Below the pieces are notes generated by a model. The model was not told the origin of the DNA. It did not search any database and worked only from the letters and a program-made list of their open reading frames with translations. A stretch of 64,000 nucleotides of DNA from Bilabrum cf. latius (lineage: Eukaryota > Bigyra: Bicosoecida > Bigyra > Bicosoecida): positions 372,001 through 436,000 of the forward strand of contig OZ237759.1 of NCBI GenBank assembly GCA_965178125.1. The letters are read 5' to 3'. Position 1 is the stretch's first letter; the number at the start of each line of letters is the position of its first letter. The position numbers and the translations under genes were made by a program. Positions 46,326 to 57,720 of the stretch are shown here, piece by piece.

Positions 46326-46629
46326 CTCTAGGTGGCACGAGTATGAAGCGATTATTCAAGAAGACTCTCTCCTTCAAACCAAGTGAAACCTAGCGGAGAA
46401 GTGCAAGATATGTCGAAGCCGCCCTCGACGCGCAGTGCGGATTTACCCAGATGCTTGCAACTGCAACTACCCGGATTGCAACTGATTGGATGCGCACCAC
46501 GCACCAGCATGGCACCCTTCACAACTATTATCATATTATCGTATCGTGAGTTGCAGTGCGGGCAAGGCAAATGAGCAGTTCACTTGTCTAAGCACAGAAC
46601 CCGTGCAGGTCGCCAGGTCGCCTCCGTCT
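46326..46629. other. Intergenic
   Basis: A 304-bp spacer upstream of the pectate-lyase-like gene and downstream of the coiled-coil gene; both are on the minus strand. No gene was seen. Confidence 0.35.
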
Positions 46630-47745
46630 TCAGCCGAGCATCGCGATCGCGCTGGATTCCCTAGCCCTCTGGCTTGCCGCCGTGGTGGCCCTCCTCGCAT
46701 CCATCGAGGCAGCGCTCGCCTCTCGACCCCTGGCAGAAGACTCCGCCACCGCCTGCTGCCTGGTCAGGGAGCCCCCCGCCCCCAGCACGCCCCCCGTCGG
46801 AAGCACGCTCGACGCTCGCATGGAGGCCGCCAAGCCGGAAGCAGGAGCCGGCCGTGCCCCCGCCGCAAGCCTCTGCAAACCGGAAGTAGCCCCCCCCAAG
46901 TCCCTCCGGCGCACCACGTAGCCCCCCGCGCCGCCCATCCCCAAGCCTCGCAACCGGCCGCCTCCAACCCTGCCGACGTCGCCCGCGGCAACCGACGACA
47001 CCCCACCCGCACTCCTCACACGACACCACACCGGCTCATCCCCTTCGCCGTGGGTCCACGTGGTGGGATGTCCCCTGCTCCTGGCACTGGTCCTCGTCGT
47101 CGTTGCGCCCGACCGCGCGCTGGCCCTCGCGGTGGTCCCACCGATCGCCGCACCTGACGTCACCGGCCTCCTAGTTGTTCCCTGGGACCCACGGCCGCTG
47201 TAATGTCCCTAATGCTTGCTCTCCGACTCGCGCGCCACTCCCCCAGCCCTGCTCCCGGGCAGCTGCGGCAGTCTCGTTGTTGAAGAGGAAGACGTGGTGC
47301 GCGGCGGCTTGCGGAACCGCCACCCGCCACCGGGCAGTGTGAGCGCGGCGCCCAGCCCTTGCACTCTCTTGTTCAGCGGCAGCAAGTCGTGCGGAGCATG
47401 CCCCGTCCTGAGGATGGCTTCGGCGTCCGATGCTCGCCCGCGAGCAGCTGCTTCCTCCGCAGCCGAGCGCAAGTACGTGGCTCTGCCACGGTTGGCGTTC
47501 CGTTGCGCTGCACTGGGATCGCTGAACCACGCTCTTGTCTCTCTAGATAGCCATAGGTCTTTCGAAAGCGGGTCCATTGGATTGACGTCGTTGGACTTGT
47601 CGGATGGCCTGTGCATGCTCTCTGCCAGTCGGCCGCGGGCAACTGCGGCCCCAAACTGGACCTGGCGCCTTTTACTGCTATGATAGAGACGGTATTGCCT
47701 GTCTCGCTCAGTTTCTTTTGCTACCCTTTCTCTACACTTGGCCAT
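46630..47745 (-). CDS. Coiled-coil, Ala/Arg-rich protein, 5' end uncertain
   Basis: The frame runs from ATG 47,745 to TGA 46,630 (371 aa) through one TAG (47,209-47,211). The start is helical and charged (KCRERVAKETERDRQYRLYH) and likely forms a coiled coil. Upstream in-frame codons (NSQILALQDK) extend it, so a 5' exon probably exists between 47,750 and ~47,830. The C-terminal half is low complexity (Ala, Arg, Gly, Thr). No family was recognised. Confidence 0.5.
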
Positions 47746-48229
47746 CTTGTCTTGTAGTGCCAGGATCTGCGAGTTGCAGTTGGGCGAGCTCTGATTGCAA
47801 GATACGAATACACACGCTCAGTTCCAATAAACAACTAAGCTACCAAAATTCTACTCACTCGCTATTCATATCTTTTGTTTCTACGCATGTTCCTTGCGGC
47901 TTTCGGATCACTGGAATGCGAGACAGACCCTGGCATCATCCCGCGAGGTCTTGTACTGCCAAAAGCCAAGGGCTCCCACGCTTTGCCCGCATCTCGCTTT
48001 GACGAATTACTACTCATTAGTTTATAGAATAGAATGCAAGTCAGATTTGTGTCTATCTACTTATCAAATAGGCTTTTTGCGACCCATGATCTACATATCC
48101 GTTCGCAATCCATGTGACGAGAGCCGTCAGCCAACCGCACCACCACACCTACCGCGGAAGCGACCACCCGCATATGGCCACGACCAGGGATGACCACTAC
48201 GAATACCTCATGGATGAGGCTCCCTCATT
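47746..48229. other. Probable 5' exon region of the coiled-coil gene
   Basis: This holds the promoter and perhaps short 5' exons of the coiled-coil gene. A CAATCAG acceptor-like string lies near 47,790-47,800 on the minus strand. AT-richer from 47,820 to 48,120. Nothing else was recognised. Confidence 0.3.
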
Positions 48230-49451
48230 TCACACTCGCTCGCCCGAGTGATATCCATCGGGGCCAGCAGCCTGAGTGCCCTCTGGCCCACTGGACCTGC
48301 TAGATCTAGATCTAGTACTACTGCTACTAGTCACCGCAGCAGCCCTCACCGCCAGGCCCTTCTCCGAATGCTCCCTCCTCAGCCTCGCGACCAGAAGCGC
48401 AGACAGCACCCCCGTGGTGAGCATCACCCGCAGGGGGGCATACCAAACAGGCAGGAGGGCCGATTCCACGAGGGCGAGGTCTCCCAGAAAGACGCCGAGG
48501 AAGCCCGCACCCAGGGCGTCGTAGGCGGTGGGTGCCACCACTCGGTTGGAAGGGGGCAAGGGCGGGGCCTGACACATCGTGGTCGTTGCATCAGCTGATG
48601 GATCGCCCCCGGCTGCGACCTTGCTCTACCCCGCTGTGCCTGCGCTGCCAGTGCCGCCGGCATCCTCCAGCACAGCGGCATCCTGTGGAAACCAGCGGTC
48701 GAGCACCTGCTTGGGGAGGAGCACCGGCCTCCGATACCACGACTAGCAGTCGGGCATGGGACCGGTGATATCATCAGGACGGATGCCTGTATCGCTTGTC
48801 GGATTGGGGCTCCACGTGGCGCCGCAGTCTGCAGAGGTCGTCGTGACAAACCACGCCAGGATAGCGGGCATCACGCTCGTGCCGTACACCAGAGCACCGC
48901 GACCGATGGGGAGTCTGGTCATGGCAGCACTCCAGTGGATCGCACTCATGAAGGAAAGGATCACCGCGCCATACTGTAGCATCCACCGAGCAGCCTGCGA
49001 ATTGGCAACAGAGACGAAGGCAAACGCAAGTCTGTGTGCTTCATGCGGAAAAAGCAGCGCGTTCTACGACCACTATCGCATGAAATGACCTCACATCTCG
49101 ATTACTATGCACTTGCAACGCATCAGATGTCGATAGACCCAAGCCGTCCCCAATCCTTCGCACAAGCTGGTTGTGCAAGCCTCGCAGCGTTTGGGTGATG
49201 CCTTTCTTCCCGTCTGAAGCCCCTTCGTCCGAATCGTGCAAAGCAGCAAAGTGTACAAAAGGGTATAGTCCACCTAGACCAAGCAGTATTGTTACCATGG
49301 GCGGACGAAGACGGGAAAAGCCAGTTGGCTCCGACATCCAGATGTTTCGTGCCACGGGGCTCGCATGCAAATCGCGTCGCACAATCCGTGACTTCTGAGT
49401 CTTTTTAAAATGGAACCATATTGTTCGCAGAGACTGCCTCGACGCTCGCAT
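48230..49451 (-). CDS. DUF3429/TMEM69-like membrane protein, probably mitochondrial
   Basis: Exon 1 is 49,451-49,095 and exon 2 is 48,973-48,230; the 121-nt intron has GTGAGG and CTACAG borders and keeps phase 0. The protein is about 366 aa. The N-terminus is Arg/Ser-rich without acids, like a mitochondrial presequence. The DUF3429 signature is present: LLGLGGLYPFVHFAAL, then YGAVILSFMSAIHWSAAM and SVMPAILAWF. A second hydrophobic group follows near LGAGFLGVFLGDLALVESAL and LRVMLTTGVLSALLVARL. TAGs at 48,743-48,745 and 48,626-48,628; stop TGA. Function unknown in all organisms; TMEM69 is predicted to be an inner-membrane protein. Confidence 0.75.
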
Positions 49452-49973
49452 TACACTGGGTCCAAACCAGATACTGCGCTACGCACAAAACGAGTTGCCG
49501 CAAAACGAGTTGCCGCAAAAATCCACAATGGATTTAAAAGAATAAAAACCATAGGTAACCGGTCAGACTGTTGTCAGGGCTCACCGCCAGCCCGTAGGCG
49601 GCGGGACGTTCATCGAAGGCAAAGCAGCGACCGCCAAGCAGCCGTAATCTGCCCGCCACACCTCCCGTGTCGGCCCGTCCAACTCAATTCGTCCTCCAGG
49701 TTGGATAGTTCGTCAAGTTCGAAGGGAACAAGAAGAAAGAAGACACTATGTAATGATCCTGAAAGAATCTGGTCTTAATTATCCATTAGCCGAATGGCTG
49801 TATTTATATTGGAAATGGTGAATCGTTAGTCGACACAAACGGGACTGCTCAAAGCTTGCCACGTCAACTTTGGTGTTCAAGCCCCACCTAGCTAGTAGCC
49901 TCCCGCACCCGCGAGAACTAACGCAGCAATTCGAAGTAAACGAATGAAAAACATCAGAATCACACTTATACAA
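49452..49973. other. Intergenic
   Basis: A 522-bp spacer between the TMEM69-like start and the TMEM231-like end, both on the minus strand. It contains a short tandem duplication of GCAAAACGA(G)TTGCC at about 49,490-49,520. No gene was seen. Confidence 0.4.
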
Positions 49974-51360
49974 TCAGGACAGCTTCTATCTGACCACCCT
50001 GTCCGCCTCGGACCCCGCATCCAGCACCCCTGCATCGAACACCAGCGAGGTCAGCCACCACACCGCAAAGAACACAGGAATCAGCACGGACAGGTACTGC
50101 CCCCAGCCCTGCAGAAGCATCTCTGACACAGATGGTCGTACCCACACCGGCTGTGGCGAAACGCGGGCGTACATGCGCATGGAGAACGCCCGCGTTCTCC
50201 TCAAAGCGGGGAAGGCAGCCTCGGCAGCAGCCGCCGCCGTCCCAGTCAGCGCAAGGCCCTCCGCACCGTACGGACGGGGTCCAGACCCCGTCTCTGGCGT
50301 CCACGCCACATCAGGCTAGAACTAAACGGTAAAATTCCTGTCGTGGTACCTCCTGAGCAGCTGCTCGGGGCTCACCTCTGCCTGCCCGTACACCCTCGCA
50401 AAGTCCACTAGGTCGTTGCCTCCCGTGGGATCCAGGAACCCATCCGCTACCCTTAGAGGTTGCCTCTGGCGAAGCACCAGCTCTCCGTCAGCGTACAGGC
50501 TCGCAGCGGGTCCCCCCGCCTGCGCGTGCATGACCATGAGCGCGTCGGTTCTCAACCGCGCCCTGTTGTGCAACCGCACCCGCAGCGGGGCGGCGGCGGA
50601 CACGCCCGTGATCACTTCGTCTCGCTGCATCGGAATGCTCGCCTCAATGAAGAGCGCCTCTGCGCGGGCGTCGCCTCTAGAATCCTCTTTCCGCAGCTGC
50701 GCGTGATGCAATCAACAGGAGCGATAGTGGATGCAATCGAAAGGAGCGATAGTGGGGAGCACGGGTGAGTGGGATTGGACGCCGCGAGAGACAGGGGCCA
50801 GCTGTTTAGATGCGGTGGCTTAGCATAGCTAGCAAAAGGGCCCATAAAGCTGCGCGCAGCCCGCATTGCTAAATTAAGGCCAACTTGGCTGCACCCGGTA
50901 GCGCGCCCTTCTCACACGAACTGTCATCGGCCGGAGCTCAACTCCGAGCACATCGGTCACGTACTCGCGATTGCTCCATCCTACCTGGAACGGAACTCTC
51001 GCTGTAGGTCCGCCTACAGCATCAGCGGTAGTGTTGACCACCCTGTATCCGTTTGCTAGCACAATCAAGTCATCCGTGGCCACAATATCCGGCTGCTCAT
51101 ACTACACGTACTCCCGCAGCCAGAACCGTCCGGAGAAGGAAACAAGATACGCTGGGATTACAATGATAGCTACTATCGACAGGACGCAAAAACAACAGGG
51201 CAAGCTCGCTTCCGAGGCGCGATACCGCCTAGCTAGTGGCTGGCAGTTTACCTGCGAAAATACCGGTGGTTTGGGGGGTCAACTTCGGATTTCTTCTACG
51301 CAAAGCATCCTATGTATATATATGCATATAATTTTACTATCTACTTACAGTAATCGGCAT
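49974..51360 (-). CDS. TMEM231: TMEM231-like ciliary transition-zone protein
   Basis: Exon 1 is 12 nt (51,360-51,349, Met-Pro-Ile-Thr) with a GTAAGT donor. Exon 2 is 51,251-50,916 and exon 3 is 50,696-49,974; all joins are phase 0, giving 356 aa. CQPLARRYRASEASL matches the family HPAERSYRAG start. TM1 is VLSIVAIIVIPAYLVSF. RFWLREYVQYEQPDI aligns with the family segment FWLKRSSYEEQP, where its third-last Glu-Glu-Gln meets Tyr-Glu-Gln here. SLYADGELVLRQRQPL and VSPEQLLRRYHDRNFTV match strongly. TM2 is QYLSVLIPVFFAVWWLTSLV. TAGs at 51,102, 50,322, 50,316 and 49,986. TMEM231 is part of the MKS/B9 complex that gates the ciliary base, so the organism should build cilia at some stage. Confidence 0.8.
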
Positions 51361-51381
51361 TATTGGGCACTCAATGCGCAG

Positions 51382-51743
51382 GTTTGTGGATCGTTTGAAA
51401 CCGTCCCGAAGCGGTTGCAACCTGCAAATTGCCCGTTCGGCGCAGGACTGCAAATTACGTCGAACTCAAAGGTCGGTATGGCGTTTGCGGAGGCGTATGG
51501 TGTTGATACTTTTGAAGATAATGGCGAGGCATAGCTGCCACAGCCAGCCGGTCCTCCGCCAGACCCGGTGTCGTCCATTGTTGGAGCAGAAGGAGAAGCC
51601 CAGATCTCGTTACTTACCCCAACCAGACTGCAGGAGCCCGCAGAATTCCATTCTCCTCCACGAGCATCGCATCCTACACATGGTATTAGGACGACCACAT
51701 TCATAGTGAACCAGCTCTTTGCTAGGCTCAAATCAGATGCAAG
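51382..51743 (+). CDS. Candidate internal exon of an unassigned plus-strand gene
   Basis: An open stretch with a GCGCAG acceptor before it and a perfect GTGAGT donor after it (51,744). One TAG (51,532-51,534) is in frame. It would encode a segment containing MAFAEAYGVDTFEDNGEA and TTTFIVNQLFARLKSDA. Its phase (two bases left over) does not join directly to the TPR exon at 52,105. The opposite strand is also open here, with a Cys-rich reading. Either could be real, so this is a weak call. Confidence 0.3.
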
Positions 51744-52104
51744 GTGAGTACGAGTTGCCGTTGCGCAGACGCCCATTTTGTAGTACGCATGGGAACGGTG
51801 CCCTTGTGTTCGGAACCATGTTGATGAAGTTCAAGATACACATGTACTCGCGCGCAGGCCGGTCGTCCACGGATCTAGCCTAAGCGCAAAGGCGGACTAT
51901 TCAATGCTATCAGCGGCGAGCAAACGCTCTGGCGATAGGCAGGCATAGGCAGTGCAATAGTTCAACCTGGGAGTAACGAACGATAATAATGAAAAGTACA
52001 GGAAAGCAATCGAAGTGAGCCATAGGAAGGTTGTTGTAACAGGCATTTCCTGCAATCCATGGTACGCGGCCGTGCAACCAAAATTACGTACCGATGTTGT
52101 CTAG

Positions 52105-53168
52105 CCTGCTGGAACGCGTCGCAGTGCTACAAGAAATTTCTACTGGCATGCCCCGCCGCTCCCCAACTCCGATGTCTGGGGCTGAACGCCATCGCGATTT
52201 CGCACGAGTGCGCCGGAGACCTCACCAAAGCGCTCGCATACCACGCCGAGCACGCCAAGGTCGCGACCGATAACCGGAATAGAGTCGTGGCACTGTGCAA
52301 TGCCGGGCTCGTGCATAGGAAGCTGGGCAACCTCCCCGATTCAGACGCCTGCTTCGAGAGGGCGCTCTAGTTCGCGCAGGGAGGTTCCGCTGGTGGCGGC
52401 GCCGCGCACGAGGGCAAGGGTCCCGGTGGTGACGCTGGTGGGGACGTCCCCGCGGATCCAGCTGGTGAGATGCTGGCTTGGGGGCAGCTGGGACTGAACG
52501 CGTCGCTGCGGGCCAGCAGGGGGAGGGCGGCTGTGGCCTCGCTGGCGGGGGCGTCCCCTGCCGCGGTGAGGCAAGTGCTTGTGGCGCCCCCTGTGACGAG
52601 TGAGGGGGTAGGCATCGACAGCAGCCGCAGGGGCACGGCCAGCACCCCTTCTGGAGAGGGTGCATCGCACGGCGGTGGCGAGCTGGCCTCGTGCGCTGGG
52701 GACAGCTCTGACCCGGAGAGGGCGGAGCGAGGCATCGCTGCTCTGGGCACGCAGCTGCAGATGCAGCAGGCTTTCGACGATCCGAGGAACACGGGGGCTG
52801 TGTTGCAGGCGCTGGGCGTGCTGGCCCAGTCCCAGGGGGGCCACGACGACGCCGCGAGGCATTTCGTGGATGCATGCGAGGCGGGCACCGCTGCGGGGGA
52901 CACGGTGCGGGCCATGGCGAGCAGGTGCTCGGCGGGGGTTGCAACCGGGGAGGCCAGGCTTGCTGAGCTGCTGGAGGAGCGAGCCGCGGCGGCGTTCGAG
53001 GCTCGGGCAGAGTCGCTCGAGGTGCAGCTGCGGCTGGCTGCGATGCGGGAGGAGGAGCTGAAAGCGAGCAAGCAGGCCGAGGAGGGGAGGGCCAGGCTGC
53101 TGGAAGCGAAAAGGAAGGTGGTTGCGGAAGCGGCGGCATCGCGCAAGCCTGGCAGTACGGTACGTTGA
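52105..53168 (+). CDS. TPR protein with C-terminal coiled coil, 5' exons missing
   Basis: A TTGTCTAG acceptor opens a frame that ends in TGA at 53,168. TPR-type helices are clear: LGLNAIAISHECAGDLTKAL, then ALCNAGLVHRKLGNLPDSDA and CFERAL-TAG-FA, where TAG (52,368-52,370) sits in helix B. A ~130-residue Ala/Gly-rich insert follows, holding one copy each of GGCGCCGCGC, TGTGACGAGTG and GGTTGCAACC. A further TPR (NTGAVLQALGVLAQSQGGHD) and a long coiled coil (RLAELLEERAAAAFEARAES) complete it. The N-terminal TPRs must lie upstream of 52,105 in exons I could not place. Confidence 0.6.
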
Positions 53169-53422
53169 ATGTTTAGGGGATACATAGCGCGTTTTCAGGT
53201 TGACTTTGTGCTCCACCGAACCACGAGAGCGAAAGCCACGCCGGGCGTTGGCGAAGGTTCCCATCGGCGAGGGTTCGCAGCCTGAGAAATCAATAGAATC
53301 TAGGGCCTCCTGCAGCGCAAGCTGCTGTTGCGATGCCACGTCTTACTGCGTGTGTGTTTATTTGCTTTATGCACTAGTTAGTGCAATCGCAGATCGTATT
53401 GAAGTCTGGAAGTGCCCGTGAC

Positions 53423-55774
53423 ATGGCCAGAGCTGGCGATACATCGATAGCTAGGAATGGGGTCATTGTCGAAGAATTTGATTTACCCAGTGTTCTATCG
53501 TTCTCCGAACGGAGCTTTGCCGGGCCGAATGAGCACGATGAACTGAAGGGGAAGGCGAGCCTGCTTCGCTGGATCACTGCTAACGGCGGAGCGATGATTA
53601 GCTTGAACGTGAAATTGTCCGGATCTGCAGGATCACTTGTTCAAGCCTCCAAATCTTTTGGTCCCGGCGAGCCAATGGTCCGTATTCCGCCACACATTCA
53701 GATTCGGTCTGAGACGGCCTGGAATACGACCGCGCTCGTTCCAGCCTTGCGCCTTCTATCGCCGAGAGGGCCTGCTTGGAAAACTGATTACGCTAGCCAC
53801 GAGTATAAAGAAAGAATTGCAGCAATTGGAGTGCCAGAACATGATCAAGATCGGGTCGCCAAGCTGGGGAGGTACACCATCGAGAACCTGCTTCTCCTGT
53901 ACCATGCCTATGTTCACCGCGGGGACTCGTTCTTTGCCCCTTTCGTAGCATCGCTGCCAGTCAACCTAACTTCATCCATGTTCTTCGATGACAGTGCAAG
54001 GTAGCTCGCAAGCGTAGTTGGCCTCTACGGGAGCTACTGCAAGGAGTACGACCGCATTGTAAGAGGACTTGCTCGGCTCGTGGATGGGCCACTCCACGTT
54101 GCCGCTCCGGAGGCATTTCCAAAGGAATCCGATATCACGGAGGTTGAGCGCCGAATGCGCTGGGTGCTTGGCATCAGCCTGTCCAGGTCCCACGGCGGAA
54201 GATTCAAGGCAGGCAACACAATCGTGGAGTTCGACCGGTAGAAGAACGAGACCAGGCGGTACACGGTACAACGGGATGACCCGCCCGCCATCGTGCCATT
54301 TTCACTAGCAAATCATGGGATCGCCGGGATCATGCCATCCGGGGTCATCCAGACGATGCAACCTGGACTAGGCACAGCCTACGTGTGGTCTGCTGGCCCT
54401 GCCGGCTTGCAAGAGGGAGATGAGGTGAGGCACTGCAGTCCGGGCCATCTATTGCATGTTCCTTTGTATCGATTGGCACGTTTGTGCTCTCGTGCTTGCT
54501 TACGTGTACATGCCTGTCTGCCACTAGTCGGTGACAAGCACCTCCCACCTCGATTCCCACTGCTCGCACCATTCGCTTTCCCGCCGCACCAAAGGACCCC
54601 TCCATCATACCGCAATATACCGCAGCTACTACAGAGCTATCACAACATACATCATCAGATGCAGACTTGGCGGTGGGCAGGATCCTACGGGTTCATACCT
54701 GCCCCGATGGAGCGGTCTCACAGGGACGTGCCACCGAGTGCCATGCCCAGACTGGCCCCCGTCCCCGAGGCACAAACCACAACCTACAACGGTCAACCAT
54801 CGCAGCGAAACACACCGAGCACTGGAAGCGTGGATCCATTTAGAATCCGAGGACAGTCTGGGTCTAGCCTGGTGGAGATCCCCACTGACCCTGACACCGA
54901 GCAGCAGCTGCACCCCTCCCTGCCTGGGTCCAGGGGCTTCAGCGAGGCCGACTCGTTCATCTTCTCATTCACCATCAGCGTGCCCACCTCGTCCGCAGAA
55001 GGTGGCATCCAGGCCAACGCCCTCTTGGGCGCCCTCCTGTCCCAGACATGGCTGGACGATGCCGGCAGGCGAGCGGTCACCCGGGCACAGGCACAGCTCG
55101 CTGCAGCCGAGCCTGCTGCGGCCGAATCAGGCGATGGCGAATCCGCCGCCGCTGCTGCTCATGACAAGGTGACGTTCACCCTTGGCGGTTCATCTGTCTT
55201 CGTGCTGTCCAACCAGTCGTGGGACCGCGGCATCGTGGACATCGCGAGGGCCGCCACCGCCACGCCCCAGGAGGTCATTTCGGGCAGGCTGCGGGATGCG
55301 CTGGACGCAGGGGAACCGGTGAGCCTGTGCAGCGAGCACAAGGCACTGAGAATCATCGCTAGCATTGCCAGGAACAGTAGGAAGGAGCAGTTCCAAGGGG
55401 TGAAAAAAGTTCTCGCCGAGCACCCGGCACTGGGGTTCGATCCCAGGAACTGGTCCCCGACGGCCCACGTGGCATACGACATGCACCTGTCGGATTTTCG
55501 CGCCGCGCTGTTCTTCGAGCGGTTCGCGGCCGAGCTGTGGGCCGGTCTGCTGCTATCGAGCGGCAGCAGTGGTGGGAGGGGTGAGGGCGATGCCTATGAG
55601 GGTGCGGGTGTGGGTGATGCCGACGATCCGGGGGCGGTGGATGGGGAGGGGCTGTCCCCTGGCATGCGGTCTCGCCGCGAGGCGGCTCATCGAGCCCGGG
55701 GCAGAGGGGTGGGTCCTGAAATCCTGCGCGCTCCCGTGGGGGACGTTATGCCCAGCATTGAGGGGCTGTGCTGA
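53423..55774 (+). CDS. SET-domain lysine methyltransferase (SETD/RLSMT type)
   Basis: Exon 1 is 53,423-54,424 and exon 2 is 54,665-55,774 (TGA); the 240-nt intron has GTGAGG and ATGCAG borders, phase 0. About 703 aa. SET features: LLRWITANGGAMISLNVKLS opens the N-SET part, MVRIPPHIQI follows, then the iSET helices (IENLLLLYHAYVHRGDSFFA), RRMRWVLGISLSRSHGGRF (compare the family WAxSxVxSRxF), VPFSLANHG (family LVPxxDLxNH) and WAGSYGFIPAP at the exon junction (family SYG). TAGs at 54,002-54,004 and 54,239-54,241. The C-terminal ~330 residues resemble a substrate-binding domain plus a Gly-rich tail. The substrate is unknown. Confidence 0.7.
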
Positions 55775-56106
55775 AGGGCGAGAAACTGCCACTGGCTCAC
55801 TTGGCAGCTTGAGTGCTGACGTAGGCGGTGCATGCTCAGTCGGTGCGTGCTCAGTCGGTGGCTGGTTGACTGTAGCTGGCCTGGCTACGGGGCTGGATGG
55901 AAGCAGGGGGGGACCAGACATCTCCCCAATGTTGTATGTTGATATGATTTCTAGTAGAGACAGCTACGAACAATGTCATTCTGAATATGCTTCAGTACGC
56001 CATCCGGAGCCGAGCCACCAACTTGAAGATTAGCAAAGATCGCAGTTGTAGGCGTTGCAAGTTCACATCTCGACAGCCCAGGTGGAGATCTAATGCACGT
56101 AGACCG
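55775..56106. other. Intergenic, GT31 promoter region
   Basis: A 332-bp spacer between the SET gene TGA and the GT31 ATG. A GTGCGTGCTCAGTCGGTG direct repeat occurs at about 55,830-55,860. No gene was seen. Confidence 0.35.
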
Positions 56107-57549
56107 ATGAACGCGAGGTTGAGGCTGGACGATTCGTAGGCCAAGCGTAGACGAAAACCCAAAACCTTCACAACACCATGTGTAGCGTTTGGAGTCCTGG
56201 TTGGCCTGTCATTCGTTGCAACGGCATACCTATCTGGATGGCTCAATATATTTGCTCGAAATCAGGACTCTGGTCAGCATGAAACATGGTACCACGCTTT
56301 CTTTGGGGGGGAAGGCGGACGAGACATAGCCGATGTGCTCGATGAGTATTTTCAGCCAGGTGGCTGCTATGAGTGTGCAAAATTGGATGTCCAGGCTGGA
56401 TCAGCAGACTATACTCAAAGTAGTAGTGCAGCATCATTGCATCCTGCGGACGATTGGACCAAAATGATCGCTGTAGCATCTGACTGCCGCAACCGAGCGA
56501 GGCGTGCGATCGCACGGGCTACATGGGTCCCAGCAGCGAGACGGCTAGGTTTCGACGTAGCTTTTGTCGTAGGATCTCATTCAGAATGTGATCGCCCGTC
56601 TGTACCCGACGAAAGTGCAGATCAGCCGGGACAAGAGGCTGCGGATGCACGCATCGTCTCAGAGATCGACGCGGAGCGAGCCGCGAACGGTGGCGACGTG
56701 GTGGGCCTTCCAGTGCCTGAGAGCTATGCGAACCTACCGAAGAAGACGTTGCTACTGATGCAATGGGCCGCAGACCACAGCCCGCCCATCGATCTCCTGT
56801 TCAAGGCGGATGACGACGTCTTCGTGGATGCCGCTCGCCTCCTGCAGCGGTTGAGGCTGCTCGCCGACAGGGACATCAGGCAAGGAGCAGGGACGTACAT
56901 GGGATATTTCCACAACGACTCGAAGCCAGACCCCAGGCCGGGCTCCAAGTGGAGCGACCCGGTCTACGAGGCCACGGTCGGGGAACAAGCCCCCTACATG
57001 CCTTACGCCGCAGGGCCATTCTACGGTCTGAGCCAGCCGGCGATCGCGTTCTTAGGGAGGGCGGGTGCGGCAGGCGCCCTTCGCACGGATTGGAAGAATG
57101 AGGACGTGTCGGTGGGCCAATGGCTGCACGGCACTGCGGTGCATCGGCACCACGAGGAGGGCGTGCTCAGGTACCTGGAGGGGTCGACGAGGGACAGGGG
57201 CAGGGTGCCGTATGCGCTGCACATGCAGTCCTATCAGGAGGCGCTGCCGGGGATGGGGGTGGAGATGGAGACGGGGGTTGGGAGTGGTGTGGCGGGTGGT
57301 GGAGGTGACGGTAGCACAGGGAGTGGTGGAGGTAGGCTGGCCCAGCGGGCTGTGCGGGGGGTGCATGGGGGTTCGAGCGGGAGCAGGGACGCGGGGGCAG
57401 CTAGTGGGAGTGGGAGGCTGTCCTATCGCTCGGAGCAGGGTGGCTTGTCTCGTTGGGAGCGTGACGAGTGGCTGGCCGTTGTGGCGGATGCAGTCGCGGC
57501 GAGGGTGGCGGGAGGCGGGCTCGTGAGGGGAAGGTGCTGCGGTTCTTGA
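56107..57549 (+). CDS. GT31-type Golgi beta-1,3-glycosyltransferase
   Basis: A 480-aa single frame from ATG 56,107. It is a type II membrane protein: a basic N-terminus (AKRRRKPK) then a TM anchor (VAFGVLVGLSFVATAYLSGW). GT31 motifs: RRAIARATWVP (family RxxIRxTW), FVVG, ESYANLPKKTLLLMQW (family DxYxNLxxKT), FKADDDVFVD (the DxD metal site near residue 235), YMPYAAGPFYGLSQPA (family YPxYxxGxGYVLS) and NEDVSVGQWL (family EDVxxG). One TAG (56,137-56,139) lies in the cytosolic tail. The C-terminal ~110 residues are Gly/Ser/Arg-rich and extra. It probably adds Gal or GlcNAc to secreted glycans in the Golgi. Confidence 0.85.
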
Positions 57550-57720
57550 TCGTGCCATCTGCGCTGCTTGATTGTTCTATCTGGGTCACCAGGCGATTTT
57601 CACTACCGGATTGGCAAAGTTGATTATTGCGAACCTTCGCTGCGGTTCGTTTTTCGTGAAGCTGTTCTGGCCGTGCTCAGCAGCACACCTTTTGACCCGC
57701 AGATTGTGTAATTGAATGAC

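Noticed and set aside
46640-47200. Plus-strand membrane-protein reading with hydrophobic stretches
   Set aside because: It is antisense to a better-supported minus frame that reads through TAG into a coiled-coil start; the plus frame lacks a convincing start or splice join.
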